Assembly: GCA_037976565.1 (NCBI GenBank)
Contig: CP137679.1
Span: 27,525,539-27,589,538 of the forward strand
Reading direction: 5' to 3'
Source of the DNA: Mesocentrotus franciscanus
Lineage: Eukaryota; Echinodermata; Echinoidea; Camarodonta; Strongylocentrotidae
Length of the DNA stretch: 64,000 bases
The notes beneath the pieces were generated by a model. That model worked only from the letters and a program-made list of their open reading frames with translations. It ran no database searches and was not told the DNA's origin. A program made the translations under genes and the position numbers. Below are positions 34,001 through 46,000 of the stretch, piece by piece (the stretch's first letter is position 1; every line of letters begins with the position of its first letter).

Positions 34001-37000
34001 TCTCGCTTTTGCTGATCATTTAGCTTAATATAGAAGGTTACAAATTTAAGATCTAAATTATGAAATTATGCAATCTTCTTAGAATTATGGGTGAAATCTC
34101 ATCTTACAAAATGGTGAATGATACCTCATCTTATAAAAATGCTTTCAATTTCCCCTCTCACAAAGAATTCAGTAGCAAAGTTATGACACTCCCTCTGTAT
34201 TTCTTGCAGACCAATCAGCTGTTCGAGCCTGTGGTGTTGCCTAGCAACCAGTTATTCCGCCCAGCCAAGAGCAAAGTTGCCGGTTTGAAGAACGTTGATT
34301 ATCTTGGCAAAGCGAAGGTGGTCAGTGAGCTTCCCGAATCTAGCAACAACAACAATGAAACAGTGAGTATAGGCCTATCAGGTACAGTTACATGTACAGG
34401 TGTACATGCATGCAAATCTGCCAGAGATTGAGATTTGTGTAATTTTCAGATCAGAAATATATACACTTTTTTATATTATATGATTCAGTTTATGTTAATT
34501 TGCATTTTATGAAAATTCCTGCCTTACATCGTATGTATCATATCATATTGCAGCATACTTAAAAAAAATATAAGCATTTACATTTATATTTGAACAGATA
34601 CATTGCAGTCAAGTTCAAAATCTTAATTTCTCAGATTCTTTGATTTTGGGGGGGGGGCTGAAACTTGTTATTTAATTAGTTTCACTGGAGATGATACATG
34701 TTTATTTTGGGAAATATCTGAATGTCATGGTTGTCACACAGTTGGGTTTTCTGCTTTGTTCTGTGAATTACTTTCTATTGCCAATGTCATTAGGTTCACC
34801 TTTTCAAAACTTCCTTCATTAGCATATGTAGTAGCTGCTAATCTACAGTAAGCCATTTCCTGCAGTGTTCAAGTGGACATACATGTACAGTATACTGTGC
34901 TATAAAACATTAAAGTGGAGCTGACCGAATAATCACTTGGATCATTACATGTCTTGTATTATAAACTTCATTTTTTTTCCCCAGATATGTTTTTTTTTTT
35001 TTTTACAGTTCCCCCCATCAATATTACATTTTCTTCAGTGATGGAACTTCATGTGAAAAAGTTTGATTTTAAATTTGGGGACTATATGGGGTACCAGTAT
35101 CCAGATAGTTCCATGCATGTCATATATGTTATTACATATACATGTAGGCTTTCCTATATAAATAACTTATAAACTACATGTACATGTACTGTATGTACAA
35201 GACAAGAAGATGTGTGTGGATAGCAATATACCACGTGCTTTTACCATACCAGCGCACATGCTTGAAGATCTTTAGAATTAAGGTCTACCAAATATTTTCA
35301 TTGAGTCTGTTGTACATGTATGTACTGTAGGTCCTCCTTTTCTACAATCGGTATCACCGGGCCAGCTTTGGTTCGTCGTTGCCACAGTATACCAGTGACC
35401 AGCTATCTCTATTGAGCCCTCTCACCCTAGCTTGAAAGTTAATCCCCATTCACTGAGAGCACCTTGCTGTGGCTCAAGCAAATATCTTTTGAATGAAGTA
35501 TAGTGTTTAGACATGGGGTTTGCATTTTACTGTCATGCATTGTGGTAAAAAATGTGGCAGAGCTGCCAACAGTTCCTATTTTGGAGGAATGATTCCTATT
35601 TTTTGGCCTTCAAACAGATGTAATGAACCCTAGATTCCTCTCTATTTCTTAAAACATCTGTGGTATAGAGGTATATACATTTTAATAGACTGTATTCCTA
35701 ATTTTGCCTTGAGAGATACCTAATTTTTACTGTGAAAGGTTGGTACATAAACTACTACTGTGACTATGCAACTTTTGAAGCTATATTAGCACGTTCACTT
35801 TCTTTCGGAACTCTCTCTACCTCGGTCAATACTACGTTTGGTTTTTTTGTGTGTCTAAATCCATCTGCATGTTTACTTATGAATTTAGATTGAAAGTAGT
35901 GTAATTAATTCATAAAAAAGAGTCACTTGAAATATATTTATTGGAATTGAAATGCATATAGAATTACTTAATATAAGCTAAATTCCCTTTGGTAAAAGAA
36001 GACAAATTCCCCATCATTATCGCTATTTAATTTGAAATTTAATACATAGACAGTATTCACTTGAAAGTATTTAGTCATTAGTAACCATACAAGTGCATAT
36101 CATTAAAGTCAATAACATTTCTGTTGCAAGAGGAATCCAAAAGGAAAGTGCTCATTTGGCTGTTATGGGCTTGCTTATTATTTTGTTTTAAACATATATT
36201 TTCATAGGTATTTTTAAAACTATAAAGGAAACTGCCCATTTGACCTTTCAATTTCAGATTACTTGACACAACTACATGTACATGCATTATGCATATATTT
36301 TCACACGTAGTCGTACAGTATATTCTTTACAATGAAAGGAAAAGGAAATTCACTTGAAACAGAAAGTGATTTCTACAGGTTTGTTTATGTAATCAATGTT
36401 TTTAGGAAAAAATGAAACTGCTATTTCAATTGTTGTCTTTGGAAGGCTTTTATGATAAATTAAAAGAAAAGGGACTATTCATTTGAAACAGAATATTGCT
36501 GTAATGGGTTTGTTTATGTAAAGAATGTCTTTATTACACTTTTATTAGGAAGTACCCCTTTCAAAGTGCTGTCCTTTAATATTGAAAAGACGACTATTTG
36601 AAACGGGAGTGACTGGGTTTGTTATTAATGTAAGGGACGAGTCATAGTTGACTTTTTTTTTTAATGGAAACCCCATTTTTTAAGTGCTAGCTTTCATTTA
36701 TAAGTTTATAAACAGGAGCTCACTGTCGCACCAAAGAGACGGACACCAGATCAACAATAGACTAATCAAAATGATTACATTACTCTGTATGGCCAAGATT
36801 AATTACCGGTATGTCGCTTTAGAGCCGGCTCAAGTCTTTCTGGAGTGGTTTTGAGTCTGTTAGGTAGTGTGACTGTATTATTGACTTTCTGAATATTGTA
36901 AATACATTAATTGTAGATATTGTAGATATAGGTGTACATGAGTACAGCATGTTAGGGTTGGGTGTGTACAGTAAGTGATTTCTATATCTAGAGTAAATAG

Positions 37001-40000
37001 AAATGACATTTACATGTATGCGAACCTTGATATTTTCTGATATGGTTGCTGCACCCCTCTGAAAAAGGAATTTCCCCTTCAGATCGAGGCCAGAAATTGA
37101 AAATTGCCGTTCAATTGAATTATAAGTCTGCCTCTCCCTCTTTGATTCAACAGAGGAGCGGGAGGGGGGGCTCACTAGGGAAATTTGCTCCAATAGCCTC
37201 CCCCTCCAAAATGAAATGACTAGATGAGAGAATAAGAATACCGGTAATAGAAATCTGACTTGCGTGGTAAAAGAGCCCTTGATTCTTAACAAAAACATTC
37301 ACCATGAAAGATAAAAAGAGCCCTAATGAAAATATTAATGTGAATGTGTTTTTTTTTTAAGTGCATGAAATCGGTTGAACACATACATGTACATGTACAT
37401 GTAGCCAGGGCTTAACACCAACAGGTGCCCAGGACATATATATGCGACACCCCGCCCCGAATTTAAACGTTTTCATTTAGAGCATATGCACTTAGACTAA
37501 AAATGTTCAATCTAGACCCCTTTCCAAAATGAAATTAGTGTAGATTCCTGACTTTCATGTACATGTAGTCTTAATGATAATAATAATAATATGTCTTGTT
37601 TACCCGGGTAGCCTCATCAGTATTCATACTGTTCTCCCTGAGGGCCCTGCAATCATATTATTACCCTGGCTTTAACCGAGCTACCGTTAAAAGGTGCTCA
37701 AGCATTCAAGGAATTTCTTCCTACCGGGTACCCATTTCTCTCACCTGGGTGGAGTATGGCAAATGTAGATTAATGTCTTGCCAAAGGACATTAGTGCCAT
37801 GGCGGGACTTGAACCGGGAACCATGCGATCCACAGTCCGGTGACGTATCCACTAGACCACTACACCTTGTCCGATTTAGCATAACTTTAGTCATACTCCT
37901 TATCCTAGCATTGTTTTAAAACCCTGCAGGTATTTGGCTTAAATGGTGATTAAATAATCATATACATTGTGAACTTCCTGCTGAATATGTAAAAACCACC
38001 TAATATTCCTGTATTCTCTGTTTTATTGTGAAAATGACCGTGAATCAGTTTCCTGTGTTGAGAGTATTATCCTGGTACTGCCGGCTGGAAATTGATATCA
38101 AATGATTTAAGTCAAATGTCGAATCTTGTCTGATCAAATTGAAAATCGAAGCAAACAACATTACAATGTACAGGTGTAATTCAAAGAATAAACACAAGCA
38201 CCATTTACACTTTCAGTCCAAAGTTCCAAACATCACGATTTTTACTAATATCACGCTTTTTATTCACATCAAGATTTTACTAATATTGCGATTTCAATAT
38301 TGTGTTTCTAGTACCATTGAGATTTAACTCTTATAATTTTACTTAAATGTCTTGATCTACATGTAAGTTATATCTCAATTTTTGTCAATGTCGTGAATTT
38401 AATTAAACTGTGGTACATGTATATGTATTACAATGAAAAGTGCTTAGCAAGTACCGGTAAGCCAATTTTTGTGTACCGTAATATTGCAAAGCAACTTCTG
38501 TACTGACACTGCCATGTTAGTAAAATCTTGATGTTGGTAAAATCGCAAAGTTATTAAAAACTGAATGTTGCAATGTTTATAGTGTTGAGTGTAAATAAGC
38601 CTATGCCTGAAATCATTGTCACCAAAACCACTATGACCTCATTAACCACAGTTCTATCAGGAGATATCACAACAGTAAGTGTTGTGATATATCCTTGGTT
38701 CTATGTAGGGCAGGAACTCCCTTGTAGCAAATCCAATATTTTTTTCTTCATATTTACACAATGTAGATTAGACATCAGATTTGATCTATTTGACCTTGTA
38801 TGCTCAAATACATACTGTACATGTAGTGACATGTCCTTAACCCATTGGATTCTAATCCTGAGATACATGGACATGTACTGTAGTATGAGCTGGAGTGTTT
38901 TGACTTGCCAAAACTGTAAAATAGATATCTACATCTACAGGTTGTACAGTACATGTACATTTGTACATGTTCAGAGTAATAAGAAGTTCAGTAATTTTCC
39001 ATCCACAATTTTACATGCATTTTCAAAGTGACAACGTTTGTTAAAATTACATTTTTTGTCATATTGAAAGTTTAAGGCTTGATGATATTGAAAACGAGCG
39101 ATTTAAGTGGTCTGTAAGGAGAAGAATATGCAGTCTCAGCAATAATTGATTTTGACTACAGTATTGTTATAGACCTAAAGTTAGAATGAATGTGACATGC
39201 CTGGAAATAGTTATCTAAAAGTATGTGTAAAATATTTATATACGATCACAAATTTCTTTAAGTACCTTCTATATTGGAGTTTAAGTGGTCTGTAGGTGAA
39301 GGATATATATATACCGGGATGCAGGATCTTAGCAATAATTGATTTTGATTTTTGACTACAGTATTGTTTAATAGACCTAAAGTTAGAATGAATGTGACAT
39401 GCCAGGAAATAGTTATCTAAAAGTATGTGTAAAATATTATTATATTCGATCACAAATTTCTTTAAATACCTTCTATATTGGAGTTTAAGTGGTCTGTAAG
39501 GAGAAGGATATGCAGTCTCAGCAATAATTGATTTTGACTAGAGTATTGTTATAGGCATAAAGTTAGGATGAATGTATTTAAACATGTCAGGAAATAATTA
39601 TCTAAATATACATGTAAAATATTTCTATTCGATCACAAAGTTCTTTAAGTACATTCTATATCGGAGACATACAGAAATCATTTCCTACTTCCCTTTTCCC
39701 GTTTATAATGGGTTTGTCGTTTAATCTTTGCATACTTGTTTTTTTAATTTTCATTATTCATAATTGTATATTCATGTTTGTAATTTAGGTCAGTTTCATG
39801 TACATTGTTTCAATGTGATACATTTTGTTGTTTTAATTGTGGTATCTTCTTAATTGTAATTATGAATATAACACCATTTGATGGATATTTTGCACTTTTT
39901 AAAATAACAAGATAAAAAAGATACATTTTACATGTGTGCAGATAATGGAATGGGAACTACAATGTTTGTGTTATAAACATTCTATGATTCAAAAAGCTTT

Positions 40001-43000
40001 CTATAGATGGGAATGTATAATGAAAGATTATTTTTGGTTAATGCACAATTTCTGTGCTGGATAAATCATTGAGACATTTGAGTTTACTGTGAGAAAACAC
40101 GGAAAATGTTTTACTATTACTTAACACAGAGCACTGACATAATAATAATAATAATAATATTCCGCTTTTATATAGCGCTTAATACAATGTACATCTATGA
40201 TGTCTCTAAGCGCTTACTATTACCCCGGTCATTGGATTCAATACTTGCCCGCACACACCAAAAGAGAGGCCAATAAAATTAAACGTAGGACTGCTTTCCT
40301 TAGAAAGTAATGTGTGCTTCCATCTTTATCAAATCTGGTAAACTATTCATCTCCTTGCATATTGTGGTATTTTCATACAGAATTTCCAACCCTCCCCAAA
40401 CTCCTTCCGTCCCATCTACGATGACTTCTCGGACGATGATGACCTGTCTCCGACCTTCAGTGGCTCCTCCTCACCTACGCCTTCTACGATTGCAAAGATG
40501 ACACACAAGGATACCATATCAACGTGGTACGAGGGCGTGTTGGCCTTCGAGAGGGGGGATTCAAGCGAGGCTTTGAATCAGCTGAACAGCATCATCGATC
40601 CATCCGCCAAGATTCTCTACAACATCGGTGTTCTGCAGAAGTCTCTGGGACAACTGGAGGATGCTAATTCAGTAAGAATGATTTAGGTTTACCTTGGCCT
40701 CATTTTTTTAAAGAGTTGCGATTGACCTGAATCAATTGCAACTAGGGCTTTAATAGTTTGATATCAATTACAACTCTATATACGTGAGATAGGTTATGGT
40801 AATGTTGCAATTGACTTGAGGACATGTGATCGATTTACATAAATGGCAATTCATTACAAGACCGGGCAATAGGATATACAATGTAGTTTATAAATGATTT
40901 TCTTGAGCTTATTTTATAGTAGCTTCTCCACGATTGGGGTCAAATTTAGTCACTATATCAAGTATAATGATAAACTTTGCTTTCTTTTTTTTAAGTACAT
41001 GGCAACTAGATGGCAGGAAATAGTATTGTATCAAAATTAATGAAAAAGCATTCATGATAGCTAGCCATATGGGTTTAAAAATGGCTGTTTAGCACAGATC
41101 TGTGCTGACTGGCCTGGTCACATCCCAGTTCAATAGTTGTTTTTTGTTGTTGCAGTTTTAGTTTAGTTGTTTACTCGGCCGATAAAAATTATGATGAATA
41201 TTTTTTTTAAAAATCAATATCAGATTCATTGTCCCTTCATTAAAGATCAAGTTCACATAAATTACGTAAAAGAAATTATTGTGTAGTCTTTATCAATATC
41301 TTTCATCATTGCCCTCTCCATTATCTCCCTGAACTCTCAGATTTTAAAGGAGGTCGTATCGAGGGATCCCCATCTCGCCATTGGTCACTTCCAGTCGGGC
41401 GTGGTCCTGGGTCTCTTAGGGAGGAGCGATGATGCGTGGCATGCCTTCGAGAAGCGCGAGAGACCCTCCGTGGGAAGATGATTGACTACAAGCAGCTGGG
41501 CTTGCAGTATAAACTCCACAAGTGTGAGGTAGGTTGTCATGGCAATACTCAAGCAATAATGCTGATCAGCAACTGATATATTTCTGATGTGCTCTTTGAT
41601 ATTATTTTGTGGGCACCGTTTCTTGTCAGTCAAATTGTGTAACACAGACTCTGAATTAAACTGATGATTCTTTATGATTGTATGATCATCCTCTTGCAGA
41701 AATGTTTAATATTTTTTATTTTTAAATATTGCTAAAAAGTAATTTAATCTGAATTGTGTTCTATTTGCAGAACACCAGACTGCTTGTCCGGCCATGCACC
41801 AGCATTATCATTTTTTTGTTGTTGTTTTTTTTTTTTTGGGGGGGGGGTTAATATGAATATTCTTAAGATTCGTAACAGCCTGCACATTGCTTCCTTGGCC
41901 CTGTGATGTTGCTACTGACACAGCCAAATACTCCATGATAAGGTTGGCTGAAGGCTTTATTGAAATTTTGTCTAAGTTATTAAAAATAGAGTCAATTTCC
42001 ACAGATTACCGTTTAATGGCTCCAAAACTAAAATCCAATCATTTCAAATTCTATGTCAAGTATTTTGGACAGAAGATACACACTATATCGTAAGCATTTT
42101 GGCATCTAGGTGTAGTGATTAGACATCTTTTCTTTATTTTAACTGCTAAAGATGGCAATCCCTTCACAAGGATGGCATTGTTTATCTTCATATATATGCT
42201 CTATTTCTTATTTGTATGAAGACACGTCACAAGGACGATGAGAGAAAGTCAACAATTTTATCAATATTATTTAACATTATGATTTCCTCTGTAGGTTCTC
42301 CATAACCAGGCCTGGGCCTACAATGAGTTAGACCAACGAGACTGGGCCCAGAACCAACTGGAAGAGGCCAGAGAGGGCAAGGCAGATCCCAGACATGATA
42401 AGATTGAAGACTCCTACAGGGCATTCATTGTAAGTACTACCTACTACTTCTATCCTGATGATACATCTTTAACTCCTCAAACTTCATTCAAGCATGACAT
42501 GGTAAACTGCTTCAAAAACTTTTCCGTGGCAGAGATTTTGTGTCAGCGAACGGCAAAGAGCAAAATCGGGGAGCGGAAAACACACAGCTGTTGTAACAAT
42601 AGCCGATACATGTATATGCACTCAGTAATCTGCAGTATTTAATTAATTCTGTATGTTTTTATCTAATGCAGAGCGGGCGCTCCTTCAAACTCTATGAGCT
42701 TCCGAAGCTGTTGCTATTCAAACCCCCGAAATCCAAGATTGATAACCTTGATAGAAAGGACTACCTTGGCAAAGCTAAGATTGTTGCCAAGTTGCCAACA
42801 GTGAGAAAGGTGAGTGATTTCTACTATAATGGATTATCATGTCCCCTTCTTCACAGTTTTATTATCTACTGAATAGTAAGCCCGAGTCAAATTATTATTA
42901 TGGTTCCCTTTGAAATTTTGACATAAAAGTGGAAATTGTTGAATAGTTTGATATATGTAAGATTCAAAGAGAAATATGATTGAAAATTTAATATTTTGTA

Positions 43001-46000
43001 ATGCTTGCCTTTCTTTTCTACTTTGTACAAATGACACTTTATTGTCATGAGTAGTTCGATATCTTGCCATGAAATAATCAATGTTTTAATGAGAATTAGA
43101 AATTGGGTATTTTGTGAAATGTGTTCTCTTCAAGAATGGTATGTAAATGCCTTTTCTGACTTGATGTAAGTTTTCTCCATCAACTTTTAAAATAATAAAA
43201 AGTTAGTAAAAGATATTGCGATTACAGCATAGTAAACTATATTTTCTATATGGTTTGTTTTTGTGGCAGGGCTCCTCTACTCCTCCCCCGGCAAAAACAT
43301 CCAGCTCTCTCGGCGTGCGGTATTGAGTCCAAGTAAAACACCAACACCATCTTGGCACCCTCTAAAGCCCTGCCAGTGCCAAAGTTTGTACAGAGTTTGT
43401 CCAGTCCAGCCCTTCCAGACAGACCAGTTCCTTCCAGACAGCCAAGACAGAGTCTACCAGACACTCAAGCTCCATGGAAGATGCCTGTGACAGTGGAGTC
43501 CTTGCAGAACTCTAAACCACCTAGCCGACCTCCGCCTTCTCAGTCAGGAGGGTTCAACCCTGATAAAGTGCTGCCAGAGGCACCAGCACCCAGTAGTCCT
43601 GTCCCTGAAAGACTACTTCCTGTGACCTCTGGCAGGAAGATGAGTTTAGAGCTACCACCAAGTCGTCCATTGCCGTCACCAACTCGTTTAAGTCCGGTCC
43701 CTGATAGACCGCTTCCTGCGAGTCCTGGGAAGAACAACAGTTCGGATTTACCGCCAAGTCGTCCGTTGCCTTCACCAACTCGATTAAGTCCTGTTCCTGA
43801 TCGGCCTCTTCCTGAGCACCATGGTAGAAGAAATAGTCCTGAGTTACCACCAAGTCGTCCATTGCCTTCACCAAGTCGTTCGAGCCCTGTGCCTGATAGG
43901 CCACTTCCTCAGAGACCTGTTCCAGCCAAGAGCAGCAATGCTCCACTAAGTAGACCACTTCCATCACCAAAACGCAGCAGTCCTCCCTCCAGATAGACCA
44001 CTACCTGGACCTCCCAAAAAGTCTACTAGCCCAGATCTACCTCAGAGGCCATTGCTACAAGCACCTAGCGATTCTGATGTCCCAAGTAGACCGCTATTCC
44101 TTGCTGATAGACCTGTTCCACCTAGACCCGGCACTGCTTCTCCAGAAATTCCAAGCAGACCAGTGCCCCCACCTCCTGGTACAGATGAACCAGACTTACC
44201 CCCAAGGCCTGCGCCAATTGCAGGTAGAATCAGTGACTTAAGCAACAGAACAGTCCCGCTTTCCCCAAATGCAGGTCGCAAGTTACCTGGGATTCCAGTA
44301 ATGAACAACATTTTTGATATGTCAAACAGACAGATACCTGCAATACCAACAGAAGGCCCTCATGATGACTTGCCCTCGAGACCACCTCCTCCAAAACCAA
44401 CCAAATCAATGCCAGAACTTCCTCCAAGACCAGTGCCCAGTTCTCCCCTCAAGCAACTCTCCTTGGACAGTCTCTCTTCAAGACCAGTACCACCTCCTCC
44501 TGGGTCCAATACAGAACCGGAGCTCCATGAGGCCCAAGCCTAGCAGTGGCGATCTCTTTCAAGATAGACCCATTCCTCCACCGCCAAGCTCTTCACATGC
44601 TAACCTCTTAAACCCAGGGAGGAGGTCATCTAGCCCTGGACTACGGACCTGCCTCCTCCACCGCCCCCAAAGAAGGGTCCCTCTCCCATTTCTCCTCACA
44701 AGCAGATCAACAACCATGGAGCTGCCAATGGTGGAAAGCTTGCTGGTAACAAAGCCAAGTTGGTCAAGATTGTATCGGATAGCCCACCTGTAGTGAGGAG
44801 AGCTGCTGCAGTCACAGTCACAGTGCAGAAAGAGGTAACAATTAAAGTCAAATGTCTTGAATGGAAAAATCAATCTATGCAAATCAAATTGATTGATCAT
44901 CATAAGTCTTTTGGTAATATGAACGGATTTCAAAGGAACTTGGTAAAAGTCATTCTGAATCATGCAGTGCAGTGCTTTNNNNNNNNNNNNNNNNNNNNNN
45001 NNNNNNNNNNNNNNNNNNNNNNNNNNNNNNNNNNNNNNNNNNNNNNNNNNNNNNNNNNNNNNNNNNNNNNNNNNNNNNNNNNNNNNNNNNNNNNNNNNNN
45101 NNNNNNNNNNNNNNNNNNNNNNNNNNNNNNNNNNNNNNNNNNNNNNNNNNNNNNNNNNNNNNNNNNNNNNNNNNNNNNNNNNNNNNNNNNNNNNNNNNNN
45201 NNNNNNNNNNNNNNNNNNNNNNNNNNNNNNNNNNNNNNNNNNNNNNNNNNNNNNNNNNNNNNNNNNNNNNNNNNNNNNNNNNNNNNNNNNNNNNNNNNNN
45301 NNNNNNNNNNNNNNNNNNNNNNNNNNNNNNNNNNNNNNNNNNNNNNNNNNNNNNNNNNNNNNNNNNNNNNNNNNNNNNNNNNNNNNNNNNNNNNNNNNNN
45401 NNNNNNNNNNNNNNNNNNNNNNNNNNNNNNNNNNNNNNNNNNNNNNNNNNNNNNNNNNNNNNNNNNNNNNNNNNNNNNATATCTGAATGTCATGGTTGTC
45501 ACACAGTTGGGTTTTCTGCTTTGTTCTGTGAATTACTTTCTATTGCCAATGTCATTAGGTTCACCTTTTCAAAACTTCCTTCATTAGCATATGTAGTAGC
45601 TGCTAATCTACAGTAAGCCATTTCCTGCAGTGTTCAAGTGGACATACATGTACAGTATACTGTGCTATAAAACATTAAAGTGGAGCTGACCGAATAATCA
45701 CTTGGATCATTACATGTCTTGTATTATAAACTTCATTTTTTCCCCAGATATGTTTTTTTTTTTTTTACAGTTCCCCCCATCAATATTACATTTTCTTCAG
45801 TGATGGAACTTCATGTGAAAAAGTTTGATTTTAAATTTGGGGACTATATGGGGTACCAGTATCCAGATAGTTCCATGCATGTCATATATGTTATTACATA
45901 TACATGTAGGCTTTCCTATATAAATAACTTATAAACTACATGTACATGTACTGTATGTACAAGACAAGAAGATGTGTGTGGATAGCAATATACCACGTGC

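Larger units (their letters stand above)
34363..40380 (+). other. p67phox-like intron 4
   Basis: A 6-kb intron, of which 34714 onward is the first copy of the long duplicated contig segment. It holds a dispersed repeat (35560), a reverse SINE (37573), a three-unit tandem repeat (39085-39670) and a SINE tail (40138-40300). No exon was found; in particular no terminal coding exon or SH3/PB1 sequence that would end a separate first gene. Confidence 0.7.
34714..44979 (+). repeat. First copy of 10.26-kb near-identical duplicated segment
   Basis: Matches 45479-55734 base for base apart from scattered substitutions and 1-3-base length changes. It starts inside intron 4 and ends exactly at the N gap, just after exon 9. 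It carries exons 5-9. See the finding on an unmerged contig overlap. Confidence 0.97.

Noticed and set aside
37596..37919. 107-codon ORF with protein-like look
   Set aside because: It is the antisense reading of a SINE (core and B box visible) and recurs only because the contig segment is duplicated.
43554..43970. 138-149-codon minus-strand ORFs opposite the proline-rich exon
   Set aside because: Antisense shadows of a repetitive proline-rich coding sequence. The sense strand has a clear family match and splice sites.
44760..45616. Long reading frames of 174-275 codons across the N run
   Set aside because: They exist only because Ns contain no stop codons. The underlying bases are unknown, and the flanks belong to different introns.
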